A stretch of DNA of 64,000 nucleotides, taken from positions 142,794,690 to 142,858,689 of the forward strand of contig CM048553.1 of NCBI GenBank assembly GCA_026413225.1, read 5' to 3'. This DNA comes from Otis tarda (lineage: Eukaryota; Chordata; Aves; Otidiformes; Otididae). The notes beneath the pieces were generated by a model. It was not told where the DNA came from and ran no database searches. It saw only the letters and a program-made list of their open reading frames with translations. The first letter of the stretch is position 1; every line of letters starts with the position of its first letter. This document shows positions 25,241-39,527 of the stretch, in pieces. Both the position numbers and the translations under genes were made by a program.

Positions 25241-28200
25241 AAAAACCTAAAAGTTCTGTAAGAGCACAGGAGCACAAACTTACATGTCATGTAGGTATCT
25301 GAACAACAAAGGTATAAAATGAGTTGTCACCCTTTCTTGGTGAGCAGCTGTATTTCCAACACAGCTCAGTGCTTAATTGCATGCCTGGATTTAGTCTCTG
25401 TGTTGGCGTGTGAAATTCAGATACCAGAAAAAAAAAAAAATTCATCATTCACAAAAATGGGAAATAGTTTTGACTGAAAGCATTTTGAATATTTTTGGTT
25501 TTTTAAAGTACTATTCCATTTACAATTTTAGACAGCTAAAGACAGTTCCTTTAAGGAAGATAATAATCAATGGGAATGTTTATACTTAATATTTGTGGGT
25601 ATGAAAAAGAAAGTATAAATAATACAGATCTGAAAGGACATACAGTAAACACTTGTGACAAACTCTGTCTCCTTATGCTTTAAAACTCTAGTATTTTAAA
25701 GATGCATTAAATGACTAACATGCAGTTGCATCATTATGCATACCCTGTATCTGGCTGTAGTAAAAAAACGTTCTTCATTTCACTGAACTCTTTGCAAGTG
25801 CAAAGGGTTGATGCATGCTAATGATTTGCAATACTGGGATCCAAGGCATGTAGAGCTAAATTCTGCATCCTTTTTATGAGATGCTTGATTTGTTTTATGA
25901 AGGTAATTAGGACATGAACCCATTATTATTTTTATGAAAATAATTTTCTTTGTACAAATCATTTTTTGTACAAATATTTTCTTTAATGTAGAAAATAATC
26001 TCAATTTCACCCATGAAAGGATGAAGAAAAATATTAAAACTACATATTTTTCACTAGATCTTCTTCACTACTAGGGGAAGTAAGACAGATACATATTAAT
26101 TCCTTTGATATTTGTTTGTTTATTTTACTAACAAATACTACTGCTTGCTTTCAAAATGAAAGTGACTCTTTCCTTCTTTGTCTTTTTCTGTCCTTTCTTT
26201 CTTGCTTTCGTGGATATGAACTCCAGGAGGACAAAGTGGTTAGAGCCTTTTTTCTGTCTAAAGTTCTTTTCTTTTATGCGTAGACTTATTTCCTGGCCTA
26301 CATTTGCTTTCATTTACACAGGTGTAATTCCTGCTGAAGGCAAGGGGAGTTACTGTCATTAAAATGAAAGCAATGTTTGGTGTGAAAGGCTTACCTGTTT
26401 TTCAGATAACTTACTAATAATCTGTGAGTTGTTGTGAACATTATGCATGATATTCCTCTCTGTTTGAAGCTTTTGTGAGCATGCCCCTACTTTTCCTTTA
26501 GTTTCACAATATGATATGTGCACAGTTTAAAAAAATAAAATAGATGATTGTCTTGTAGGTGTTTCTCTTACCAAAAACAAAATTAATTTTATCAAAGTGG
26601 CATAAAGCTATTGAAATAATTTTTCACCCTGTGGAAGTGATGTTTGTATCGCTGGTATGTATGGACATAACACTTTAGCTTGTAACTTTTTTTTAGCGTG
26701 GTAGTTCAGTTTTGATTTTTAATGACATTACAATTAGATACAAATAAACATTAAGAAAACATATTTATTTTAAACATTTAGGAATGTACCAGTAATGTCA
26801 TGAAGTTATCTGTTAACATATAAATTATTTTCTAAATTAAAAGCTATGTAGATGTTCCTAAAATGTAGTGCACATATTGTATTGAGCATAATGTTGAAGT
26901 AATGTTAGCCGTTATGCATGTCACTGACACTGTGTTTGTCTTGCTAATATGACACCTACAGTAAATATTTTAATCTGATTTGATTTTAGCTATGTTTATA
27001 AAAGGTAGTATAAAGCTGAATTTGAGAATAAGCCTGGATATATTTCAATATTTTACCAAATTAAATGTGATATTTTTAAATAACAGAATTAAGAAAACTA
27101 CCTGAGCTAGTGTAAATCTGCTCTTTCATGAAAGTATCTAATGTATTCTAAAGAATTGCAATTGCAAAAGCAACTTGTAGTTGCCCTGTAGTGCTTGTGA
27201 AGTAAGTTCCCATGTCAGATGGAGTAAGAAATTCTTCAATGTTTGTATGCATTTAGTGAATGTATACATAGCAAAGTCTTTTACTACAATAAATGTAACT
27301 TTTTCTTACTGATATCAATGTCAAGGCTCACATTTAATTAATACATATGGTTCAGAAACACATTCCTTCATATAGAAGTTTTAAGCCATCTGCTCCTGTT
27401 ACCATTTAAAATAAGTTTTGGAAAATGAAGTGTGTTCAAAGCATCAGGTCTGTGAGGAGTTAGAGAGTAGAAAGCCATTTTAGTATGTCCCCTGTAGAAA
27501 TCTTTTCACATATTTTGATAAAGATTAAGATTGTAGGGAAAAGCTGGGACAGCACATGGTGTTGAATGATTGGGACAATCGTAGGCCAGTCTACTGATGC
27601 TATTTATGGTGATGGGGAATGGAGTTGGACACGAATTCTGACTTGTGTTGTGATGTAGTTGTACCATTGAACATGCACAAAAGGGAACTTACATTACATA
27701 CTAAAACCATATCGGAGTGTAAAGCTCACTGTGCCTTTTTCCACCATAGAAAGTGGGAATGACTAATGAATGTCCCAGTCCTTCATTCGTCTGGTATCAT
27801 AGTATATAAAGAAGTACTTTTGCAAAATGGAGATCCAAATGTGCAAGGAAAGGAATAATTTATGTTAAGTTATAAAAGAGTAAGATCATCTCTGACAAGA
27901 AAACAGTTGATTTTTTTTTTCAATTTGAAGAATAATGTGATTAGTGAATTTTTTCCATCTTCTGGATTTTTTTTCTTTAAACAACAAAGGTACATTTTAA
28001 AGGATTTCCTGCATTTGTGCAGTATTATTCAATTAAAATGTGCCTATGTTGTAGAGGAATACTCTTTGAGAAAACAGAATCAAGGCTGATTGAAATGAAG
28101 TTTATTTGAAAAAAATATTCATAGGATCATCTTCCTTTTACTTAGATTTTGACAATTACATTCCTAATCAAATAACTTTATTAAAATGAACAACACTATT

Positions 28201-29290
28201 AGCTTGAGTTGTGAATTGTATTGATATATAATTGAAAATCATGGAAGGTTTATTTAAAAAATGAGGAACTAAATGCAATACAGTTTGTGTAAAAACATAT
28301 CTTCATTGCAAATAGTAAAAAAATTAAGAAGTAATTGAATGAATATTTTAATTTTGACTGACTGTTATCCTGAATTTAAATGAAATTATATACTACATAC
28401 CTTTACTTGGAGACAGTGGCTTTAAAGTAATCACTGATATTTCTGGAGAAAACAAGTAAGCAACCTAACCTAGGAAGTTTTTCTAAGCAGTTGGCAGGAG
28501 AAAACATGGTTCCTTCTGATTTAGGTTCTGTCCATGCTGGTCATGATCTGGCTTTTTAAAACTTGGATAAATTCCCTGTACAGTGTTTAGTTATGGACAT
28601 TTGAGGTTTAGATACATCAATTCATGTTTTCTGAGTGTTCATTTTCAAGTGACAAGTTTTAAAGTGACAGGAAAAGGGCAATTCACTGGCCTGGCCTTCA
28701 GAGGTTGTGATACTTTATCTGTTCCTTCGTCTCTTTTAGTGGGTTCAGGAAGTTGCTTTATTCAGGAAACAGTTTTTAAACTGCTACAGGTAATTCAAAG
28801 CCTTCAACAGAACTGTTTATAATTCTGTAAAGGATGAACCTGAGGAGCAATGCTAGGGACCTTCCTCCTTGTTCTGTCTTTATTTCCTGTGCAAGTGGAT
28901 AAAACATTTGACACTTTATTTGACGTAAGTCTTCTACCTTTGCAATGTTATCCATTTTGAGATACTTAAGACACAGACAAATAGCTTCTCTTTAAAAATC
29001 AAGTCTTCAACCAGTCTTAAGAATCTGCAGATTTTTTTTTTTTTAATGAAGTCGTCTCAAAGATTTCTCTAAGCAAATTCAGAATTTAATGTATTTACTG
29101 AATAGTTTCCATGATTAATTTCCCTAATAACTTGAATGACTTTGGAGTTTTATTTGAACTTCAATCATTAAGTAAAAATGTAATAATTTTTGAGATTCCT
29201 AGACAGAATTCAGACAGTGGAAGTTATTTTTAGTGAATTAGTCGCATAAAATTACACCAGAAAAGAGCAAAAGCAGTTATCATAGGGCAT

Positions 29291-29324
29291 TGTTCTCCCT
29301 CCGTTCGTCTTACTGCAGGTAAAA
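29291..29324 (+). promoter_or_regulatory. Candidate recursive (AG|GT) splice point within the 33-kb intron
   Basis: A long pyrimidine-rich tract (29291-29313, broken by a few purines) leads to CTGCAG|GTAAAA at 29318/29319. The acceptor half is better than the real acceptor of exon B. The donor half lacks G at +5. It lies 12.2 kb into a 33.5-kb intron. A possible weak donor (AAG|GTGATG) follows at 29398/29399, 80 bp downstream, which would allow a short recursive-splice exon. Confidence 0.35.
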
Positions 29325-30737
29325 ATTCCTATTCCCCAGTTTTTCTTCACCATGTTCCTGGGCAGTGAATATTATTATTCCAGTCAGCAGAGACCAAGGT
29401 GATGGTGAAAAAGCTTCCTGTCATTTTCTGGAAATTCTTTCGTGATTAACAGTGAAAAGTTTTTCTTGTTTCACTTCTGCCTTTCTGAACAGGTTCTAGG
29501 CCCTGTCAAGAATCCTATTGTTCTAAACCCTCGGTGTTGCAGGTCTACCTCCACAGTGCCCTAGAACTTTTTCACTTGGAATTGGACAAATGTGACAAGT
29601 ATTTATAAAAAAAACATAGATTGCTCCTCCTACCACTGCCTTCTTACTATTGGAAAATATCTATTTGGATAAACTCTTATCCTATTCTTGACCCTTGACT
29701 CAGTCTGACTTTGTGTCTTTGAGTCTCATCAAGGTTTTAATGGACTATGTATGCTCTAAAGGATTTTTTTTTTTTTTTTAAACAAAGAAATATGTTACTT
29801 TCCAGATTACTGTAATTTGGAAAAATCTTTTTTTACAAAGAGACTCACAAAACCAATACAGTATTTCCTAGACTTAGAATACCTCTGACAAAAGCCTGGT
29901 GTCCCAGCTATTATTTAGGATCATTTTCTGAGACATGTCTCTGCTATGAGAAGCTTAATAATTTTCCTCAGCTCTTGAGTATTGTCTTTCAGATTGGGAT
30001 CTCTAAGAGTAATTTGGAGAGTTGGTAGATTAGACCTTCCTGTCTTGGACCACTTGTCCTAGGTTGTTCTCTGATCCTGTTTCTCAGGTATCCATTTGTC
30101 TAAGTTGCTCTCCTTAATCCTACTGTGTTCAGAGTTCACTCTTGTTTCCTTCATCACTGCGGAGTGCACCTCCAGTAGCAGAAGGTGCTTTTAATGAACA
30201 TGGCACTGAAAGCCCATGATTTTTCTGCCTTCTGTTTCTTGAAGATGGATTGCAAAACATAAATAAAATGAACTCTCTGTAAATATATTTAAATACTAAG
30301 TTGCTTCTTTTGTCTCTGTCAAAATTACTCTAATTGCACAAATTGTGTTCTCTACTTGAAAATATGTTACGTAGCTTTCTGTTTTCGCTATTATGGAATT
30401 CATAATTTTCACAGATGTCACTATTTACTATCATGATGTGATATGTAACAAAATGTGGTAAATATACATACATCTTACTAAACTTGCCTGAAACCCTGAT
30501 GAAGACCACACATAGTAAATGCATCCTATTGATGATTAAATTGACATAGAAATGTTTTCCCTAAATTACATCCCATGTGTTGTTAACTTTTGATGGCCTT
30601 ACTGTGATACTAAGATACACACTGTGCTGGCCATCACAGTCAAGGAGCAGGGTGAATGCACTACATTGTAGCCCACCTTTGTATTAAATTCTTTGAGCTG
30701 CTGGAGAAGTTAAGGGATGGGATAAGAGTTCTTATTT

Positions 30738-30740
<3 letters not shown>

Positions 30741-30773
<33 letters not shown>
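30741..30773. repeat. T33 run
   Basis: This is the longest pure homopolymer in the window, followed by CTCTTCTTCTTCACC. A short open frame reads through it as poly-Phe and is not a gene. Confidence 0.95.
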
Positions 30774-33625
30774 CTCTTCTTCTTCACCACAATGCTCTTT
30801 GGCCGATTTCCTCATGCATAGATCAATGGCATACCCTCTACAGTGTCCAAGGAAAAGGGGATGTGGTCCTAGGAACTGCCAGTCTCCTTTTCCAACTTCT
30901 CTGGTATTTGAAAGTTAATCAGGAAATAAAAATAAAACAACTTCTTGACATGATGGAGCTTCAGAATGGTCTTAATTAGTTCAGTCTAATGACTACATGG
31001 GGTTTTATATCAATGTAGTGAAACTTTGCTTTTGTTAGCAAGCTCCGTGCTTGAAGAACACACTCATGTTTTTACTTAAGAACAGAGAACTAACTAGAAG
31101 AGTAAGTAAGTCTGAAAATCTTTTTACAGTCATATATATATTTCTGTATTGGGTGGGCAAGGCTTTATATACCCAAAAGCTTGTACAATTTTTTCACCTA
31201 CAATGGTTGATGTAAAAGGTATTAGTTCCTCCTATAAACCTTGTCCTGTACATGTACGCTATGGTGTTCTAATTTTATAGCACAGAAATTAGAAGTAATT
31301 GGTTTGCTTTCAGATAGTACTAAATTTATGAAAAGCATTAGAGTTGATTTAGAGAGAGTCTGGTGAAATTAGAGGGGCTGGCTTTAATTTTGCTAACTAT
31401 TTCTCCTATCCTGATAGTACTAGAAATTTATCTTTTGATTTCAAACTGTGCAAAATAGATCTATTTTCCATTTAAGTTATTCTTCAAGCTATCCTAAAAT
31501 AATCGTATCTTAACATTCATATGTAAACAGTGTAATAACAATATATACTTTATGACATGAATGAATTTTCACTTTCATTTTTGTTCAAATTAATAGAGCT
31601 ATTTGCAATTCTTGAACCAGAAGATGAAACAGTTGTTGAGCAGTAAGTTATATTTGCCACCTGTTGCAATATTCAGAAACCATATCACGTGCTATTGAGT
31701 TCCAGGTAGCCTTTACCTTTATCCACCTTTATCAAAGGTAGCTCAGCAAATTCCTTGTTTCAGTCCCAGGTGTGTAACAGCACACCTACGACTCTTTGGA
31801 CACAGTTAGACATTATGGCACAGCAGGGGATGGTATAAATGTTTAATTATCTAGATTCAGCTTCGGTGGCTGGAAACAGTGCTATATATATAAATAATGA
31901 AGACATTGCTAGTAATAAACCAGCAAACCTCCCGTGGTGGTGACTTTTTTTTTTTTTTTCTCAACTGCTTACTTAGAGCTTTATTTAGGTAGTGTCTTCA
32001 AGGAACAGTTTATTGATAGACTGAGGAATTAAATTAAAAAGGCCTTGCCTCTAGGTTAATATTGTCTGTTTGCTGTTTAGATCTGCTGTGTGAAAAAAGG
32101 AATTGTATGGCAAGCATCTGTTGATATATCAAATACTGGATGCACAGGCAAGACAGGTATTCAGTATAGTATGAGTGACTTTATGTAGACAACTTCAGGA
32201 CAGTCATGGAGAATTTTAAATAACTGTGAAAAATACTGTGTTTAAAAAAGATGTCATCTATGAAGTATAAATAGGAGGGTATTTGAAAATGAAAAATTCC
32301 TTGGTTTGAATTATTATAAAGATGCCTTCATTCAGCATCAAGGAGATCTACCGAAAAGCCTGGATTTCAGGTAGTTAATCGAGTTTTGGTCAATTGATGT
32401 GTGCTAATGTTTGTACTTTTTTTGATAATTAGTTCCATGTAGTTCACAAATCCTTTTTATCATTTTAGACCTCTAAGAAATAAAATACCTATACTTTGTA
32501 AACCAAATACATAAAAAAAAATTAACAGGAGTTCTATTTGATTTTGGGGATAATAAGCTTTCACAAAATAAATCTCTAGAGTGTTTTTTATACTGACAGA
32601 ACTGTAGCTGTATCTTTGTTAACTGAAGATAAACTAAATGACTAGGATTCTAGCTACACAGGTACACCTCCCATTTATCTCTAAATGTTTAAACTTGGGC
32701 AGTGTTAATCACTAGTGTTCATTTAACCTGTTCATCTTTCAGTGTAATTGCTACATAACTTCAGAGTCATGACCTGGTTAATTAAGGTGTTCTTGCTCTC
32801 AGATACTTGGTCATGTGATTATGAAAGATGATATTTATTGTTGTTAAGGATTTGGTTTTCTTACAGTTCTAGGTAGGGAATGTATGGTATCTTTCCCAGA
32901 TGTTAAAATAGTTTTACCTCTACATTGAAGATAGAGTTCAATTGTTTTTTTTTTCTGCAGAAGTGTACAATTGTCTGTCAAGCTGTCTGCATTCGGTATT
33001 AGTTCCTTTTTAAACTGTAACACTATGATGTATTTTTTAACAAATTGTTTTACTCTGTACATTGGAAGGTAATTCCTCTAAATCTAATCTAAATTATTTT
33101 TTATTTTGGTCTAATCCTGGTTTTGCTTCATTTTGCCATGGACATCATTGGGAGAGGCCAAAGAAAGCTTTCATTATAGTGGATGTCTGGCCTCAGTCAT
33201 TTGGGAAGAGCATAATTTTCTCTGCATCGTTATTAACATGTTTGTTTTGTAGCAAAAAGTGAAAACTGGCTCACAGTTTAGCCTATAGAACCAGATACCA
33301 ATCTCAGGTGCTCATTAAAAAATGTCTTAAAAAGTTCGTTTTTTTTTTTTTTAATTCAAGAGAAAATGCTTTATTATTATGAACCATGTTGCAAAGATAA
33401 CTTTTTTTTTTGGTGGTAGTCTATGTTTCTAGACTATTTTTAGATTAATGTGATTATTTTTATTTTATAGCTTCTTTATGTGTTTATCTTAAGTGGCTAT
33501 TTAAAGAGACTTTGAAATAAAATAGCTATGATCCTGCAACATTAGACTTGTGTAATTTTATTGTGCCAAAAGCATATTAAAATACCATAGATAAGTTTTG
33601 TATTGTGAATAGGATTCTGATAATA

Positions 33626-33759
33626 CAATCCTAGAATAGTTTGGGTTGGAAGGAACCTTTAAAGGCCATCTAGTCCAACCCCCCTGCAAGGAGCAGGGAC
33701 ATCTCCAACTGGATCAAGTTGCTCAGATCCAACCTGGCCTTGAATACTGATACTTCTAT
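33626..33759 (-). mobile_element. CR1 LINE 3' end, short, minus strand, fairly fresh
   Basis: About 130 bp of inverted CR1 3' UTR: AATCCTAGAATAGTTTGGGT, then AAAGGCCATCTAGTCCAACC, CCCCTGCAAGGAGCAGGGAC and ATCCAACCTGGCCTTG. It is close to the remembered CR1 3' consensus, so it is younger than the neighbouring relics. Confidence 0.93.
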
Positions 33760-36700
33760 TGTAGTTATGCCACAAATGTTAAATTCAATTTTATGTAGTA
33801 ATGAATCCAAGCCTATTAGGCTTTTCCTTTTCCTATAACTTTTAGCTTTTATTGATGTTATTTATTAATCTTTCCTTCTCACGTTCAGTACAATACTAAC
33901 AGCACAGATTATCTGGGAATTATTTAAAGAAAACCTGGTGTAAATGAAACATTAACCTTTTTAGTAAAGGTGAGAAGATATGATTCTTGTTTTCAGTTAT
34001 TTTAAAATAAATATACTTTTACTTACTGCTTACCATTCAGATCAGCATGGGTTTCTGGTAGTTGAAGCCTCCTATAGAGCATAGGTGACATGCTGAACAA
34101 AGGCAGCTGTGAACTAACTGGCTCCTTTAATGATAAAGATCCGGGCCTCAACATAAATGTGGTGTTTTGGCTCTGTAAAGCACATCTCTGAAGTGCATGT
34201 CCCTCAGAAATATCTGCCGCAAGATATTTTAAATCAGAAGTTTCATAAAACTTCTGTGATCAGTCACTGTTTCAGATCTTTGTGATACCTTTGTCAAAAA
34301 TGTTCCTAAATAAATAAAAAGATAACTAAAGAAGTATGCATTTGATTTGAAAGCATACAGTGTCTAAGTCAACTGAGAATAACAGGACTGTATATCTGGC
34401 TGTACTCTGCAGGGACAAAACTAGTAAGTCCAGGAAACACAGCATTACTTCCTTCAAGGATGGTGAAGACACGACTGAGCCAAACCTGCTGCACCAAAGT
34501 GCCACCTTGTTCCTGTCACTGTGATAATGCTCTCAGTGGGTGAACTGTTGTAGTGATCTACTTTTCTCTAGCCCCTAATTAGCCTGGGAAAGTTCTGTTC
34601 ATGTCTGTTGATGTGGAAATACAGAGCTAGGTCACATGCACTTATTGTAAATTTGTAATTTACATTCTAAATGCAAATGCTTGCTCTCTCCCATTTTTCC
34701 CTCAAGCCTGCAGCAGTTCTCACCGCTGGTGCTGGGTTCAAAAGAATGTGTCTGTAGGCCAGGACAAGGAGAATTGTGTATAAATCTGTGAGTCTCCTCT
34801 TACTGACCTCTTCAATGCCAGTATTACTCACTCATTAGCAGCAGTCCTGGCACATCAGAAGGAGTCCAACACTGAATTTTGGGCATTAATGGAACTCAAA
34901 CACATTTTGTTTTCAGGCAGCCTTGATGTAATTTGGCTATTTTTTTAAAACTACTGGACACAAAGCATCCTTTGCCTGTATACCAAAATTATGTGGTCCA
35001 TATCTGATTGTATGCTTCTGTTGTGTTACAATAAACCTTAAAGCAGTCCTTCAGGAAGTTCATGATTTCAAACAAAATGTGAAAAGGCAAGTCAGGTTCT
35101 TCCCCCCTGTCATATGAAAAATTTGCGATGAGATCTTTGTTATGCCTTTACAGTTATGGTTGTTCAGTGAGGGAGCTGTGGCTATTCTTAAAGCCTGAGG
35201 ATATCCTAAAGTTACTGACATTTGCCCCATATATCCCAGCATTTACTAGATTTTCTACAGTTAATTAGAAAGCAATAGCCATCATGCTGCTTTGACAAGG
35301 ACCTTAGTTGTTGCTATTGTAAATTCATAAAAAGTAGTTTTACTGTAGAATAGAAGCCTTGTTATGAGCAATTCTTCCCCTGTCTTATGTGCCATCTGCT
35401 TATAGGAAATCAACTTGTCAAATAGCAAGAAATAACTGATCCCAAGAAATTCTGCAAGTAAATCTTCAGTTGAAGAAAAATATTTGCCTTTCCAATCACG
35501 TCAGCCCAGGTCCCAAGGAATCCTTTAATTTACTGAAGTTTGATTTAATGTTCATCCTGTTTTTCTTTAACAATCAGTGCAATTGCCTCTACTTCATACT
35601 TTTAGTATTATGAACTTTTGTATTTTGAAGAAATTATCCTTCAGAACTATGAACTTAATGCTATGTCCCTGTGAGGACCCTGATCTGAAGGGATGAACAT
35701 GATGAAAGTAGCTAGTTTTATTGACTTGGGGTTTTTTTTTTTTTTGAGTAGGATAACTTTAGTGAATTTAGAAAAAATCATAGAACACTTGGAAAAGTGC
35801 ATATCCTTGCTCTATAGGCTTTATTGAATGCATGCTCCTCTAGTCATCAATTTAAATATTTTACCATTTTCTCACCTGAAAAAAAGATAGCATATTCTGG
35901 TTTTGGGCAGAAGAAATGCTATTTTCACTTCTTTTGGTGGTAGTGTAACTGCAGTAAGATTTTTTTTTTTTTAATATGCAGTTCATTTTTTTGAAGTAAT
36001 TTCTCTCTGAACCAAAACTTTTGTCTTTTCTGATAGGACATTTGAGAATATTCAGGAAACTGTTCTGAATACGTGACGAGAAACTAGGTAGCATTCTTAC
36101 TGTTTTGATGTTCCTTTTGTAAAAGTTGAAAGTGTACATACTGTTTGCTTTCAGAAGTCAAAGCAGGCATGCATTTACTAGAGTGAGGTTAGCTATTTGT
36201 GAGTTACTCTTTCAAAAACAGTATTATTCAACAAACATTTTTCAGGCAACATGTAATTCTGAAACAGATATTGTTTCAGAACTGAGGACAGAGTTTCCAT
36301 TGTTCGTTAGTGTTAGCTGAATCAGAGTCATAGAGGATACTGCAGGCTGTGAATTGTATATCAGCTGTGTCATGGGAACATGTTTTTCAGATTAGATACA
36401 TGAAAAACCAGAATACTAACTCCCTTTTCTTCCATTATATCAAGTCTCCTGTGTTGTCTATTGGTAGCTTTATTGCTTTCATGCTTAACTAATATCGATC
36501 TAAAATTATTAATTTTTGTCTTCCCAACAGAGTGCTTTCCTTCCCTCATTTGAAAATGGGGCATATGGATTCAGTCTTTGGGAGATTTATCTCTGTGGCA
36601 GTTTAATTGAAGGTGCAACAATTTTGCCTTTGCAAACATTAGTTGTAGTGAGGGGAGCCCTCAATCTTTCAGATTTTTTTTTTTGTGTGTGTGATTTACC

Positions 36701-36907
36701 ATAAAAAAAAAATCTTTTGAAGTACTATCAGTGTATTTTGAGGAATGGGCTTGAATTTCAGTTCTAGAATCCATGATGGTAAGCTGATCTTCCTAAGCTC
36801 GGTTGTGATCATCCATTACATAAAAACAGGACACAGTTTACTGGCATACTCATCATCTATCAACCACTTTGATTTAAACATATTGCTACAACTAGTGTAC
36901 TAATTGT

Positions 36908-36926
36908 AAAAAAAAAAAAAAAAAAA
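36908..36926. repeat. A19 run
   Basis: Longest A run on the plus strand. No retrocopy-like sequence precedes it. Confidence 0.9.
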
Positions 36927-37777
36927 GTTTCTCAGTGTTTCTATGACTTTTAAATTAGGATTTCAAACATTTGATTTCTTTGTACTAACAGATGCAGGAA
37001 AAAATAGAAAGAGCTTTCAAATTAGGGAATAAAATTAAAATTCTTTAAGTATATTTTTAGTCAATTAGATAAAAATAAAATACTTTATTAGTTCTAACTT
37101 GGAACTTGAAAGTTCCTGCTATTGAATATTCTGATAACATTATCTGTGCAACAGAAATATAGTGAAGTTTTAAATTTTTTGTTCATTTTAATGTATTTAA
37201 ATGAGTCTTTTATTTGGCACCAGCTATTTTAAGGAGAACCTGAATTCTACTGAGGTGGAAAAATCTTAAAAAAGAAACCCCAAAACCCAAAAAGGTGAAA
37301 CCAATCCAGACTGTTGTAAGAATAAAAGTAGTTAAAGCATCTTGATCTGTGGCTGATGTTCACTGTTGACACAGGGAATTTTGCAAATCCAGAAAGATTC
37401 AAGGATTTCCACTGTGAAAATTTGCACATCACAGATTTGAAAAAATCCTAACGTACCTAAACTTAGGTTTGTTTATTGAAAAGCTGACACTCTATTGCGA
37501 ACAATTTCGTCAGAGAACACTGTAACAGGGGAGACTATTCAAATACTTGGCTATTAGATCAATACAGGGCCTTTAAGCCTCTCATGTATCTAAATTTGAA
37601 ATCTAAAAGAGAAGAAAAGTAAAATTAAATAGGAACCGTTAAAGAAATCTGTCTAACTGTAGGAGTTGTGTCCAGAAATGCCAAAAGTATTGAGGGAAGA
37701 CTTCGAAGTTTTAGTTACAACTTTCCAAAGCTTTTTACCGTTGGCGCACTACCGTACCACTGTAACACGACCGAGGC

Positions 37778-37792
37778 CCACTAGAGGGCGCC
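37778..37792 (+). promoter_or_regulatory. Candidate CTCF binding site
   Basis: CCACTAGAGGGCGCC fits every position of the CTCF core consensus CCASYAGRKGGCRSY. It sits in a small CpG-containing patch (about 37740-37800) in otherwise AT-rich intron. Orientation is plus. Binding cannot be shown from sequence alone. Confidence 0.6.
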
Positions 37793-39527
37793 AGAAATGT
37801 TTTGTTAGGGTATTGCGGAGTCAGCACTTCAGATTATTTCAGTTTCTGCTTTTTAATTAACTCTAGGAAAACGTAACATGAAGGTATGGCCTTTATGGAA
37901 CATTCTAATCTGCATGTAGTATAGTTGTAGGGTTTTGCCATGCCCCAAATCCACAAAATAGGAGCTGGCTTTTGTGTAAGGCAATTATTTGAGGTAGAAC
38001 ATGCCACCAGTTACAAACTTACACCTAACAACTAGGGAAAAAAAGGATGGCTTTATCAGAGAGAAATAAACTGCTGCCTTCACCTTCAATGGAGTTAAAT
38101 GTGGGTTAAGTCTGGTCCAGAATTAGGAATGAAAACACAGATAACTTCACATCCTGAGAAGAGAGAAAATTCTTTTATAACAAAACCATTGTGTTGGGAT
38201 TTAGTCTCTCTGAAAGTGTCTGTTTAACCATCTTTCTTTCTGAAGCCTCAAACATATAACCTAGCCCATTTGAGTAGGCTGCATGCGGTGTCTCCACAGA
38301 CTTTGACTTGCTTCACTCGACATTTTCTGTAGTGTATGCTGAAATAATGAAGGGAGAAGCAGAAGCCACATGGAGATGACAGTATAAGGTATGGTGGTTT
38401 ATCAAGGTAAATTGATAAGAGCTTTCTGCTGTGAGCTGCAATGTAATCACTGCACAGCCTATTTAAAAAGATTTCCTAACACACTACATGTTCTTTGTAG
38501 GGCAAACTCTATGTCTTGTTTAAAGCACAGACGTGGTTTCCAGGACGAATTTCTAGAAAGCCTTATATTCTGATGAGAGCTTCAAATCATGACGCGAAGT
38601 TTGTCAGGACTAAATTTTCTTTATAATTAGGTAATATTCTTTGTAAAGTCCACTGGTTGTTAACTCTGAACTGAAATAATGGTGTGGACTCTTCTTTAAA
38701 GAGAGATTGCTAGCTTATTCAGTTATTGATATTCTTCAAGACATCACTTGTTTCCTGTTCTTACTTCATTTATATTCTCCTATTATGTGTTCTGAAGGAC
38801 TTAAGGTGTGAGATTCTGCATTGTTCTGCTTTATACTGTCAGTTCACATAAATGTAATGTGTGTGTGAAGAGTTTTACCACCCCTGCAAGAGGGAAGGAT
38901 GCAAAAGAACAATAAAGCAGGAAGTGGTCGTTAAAATGGAGATACAATTATCTGAGTGAAATGTGAAGTAGTACTTATTTTAGGCAAGGCAGTAATTCTC
39001 ATTCATAAGTGTCTTTTGAAGTCTGATAATTTATACTAGCAGCGAAGGGGAAATGTTCACCTAGCTACATCAATAGGCTCCTGAAGTAGCAGAAGGACTT
39101 TGTACATGTGGAATTTGTAGATGTTTTAAAGGAAGAAATAATTATGGAAGTACAGAGAGTTGTCAATATTTAAAGTAGATATGTGGACAATTAAACAGAT
39201 GTATTTCCGAACAAACGGGGTTATTTGACACTGGAATGAAAAAAAAAAAAAGCTTTATTTCATTGTACATAACTTCCTTTCTCCTTTCATAAAATATGAT
39301 TGCTCTTTTCAGGATATTTATGAGGAATATATGTCTGACCATGTTTAGGTGTCACTAAGTCTGTTGCTCATTCTCTTTTTCTGTTTTGAAATTCGTTAAA
39401 CTGACATACACATAAAATATTTTTTTAATCTTAGATTTCCTTAATGTTTGTTGGGGTTAACTGTGACTGCATCTCATATAGGCATAAGATGTGTAGCTCT
39501 TGTATCATGTAACTCAGTGCAGATTTC

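Noticed and set aside
24698-25261. Two adjacent open frames (124 and 61 codons)
   Set aside because: They mostly read through a minus-strand CR1 relic and a T run. They are not genes.
26295-26330. Acceptor-like TTACACAG followed by GTGTAA
   Set aside because: The donor half is weak and no coding sequence is adjacent.
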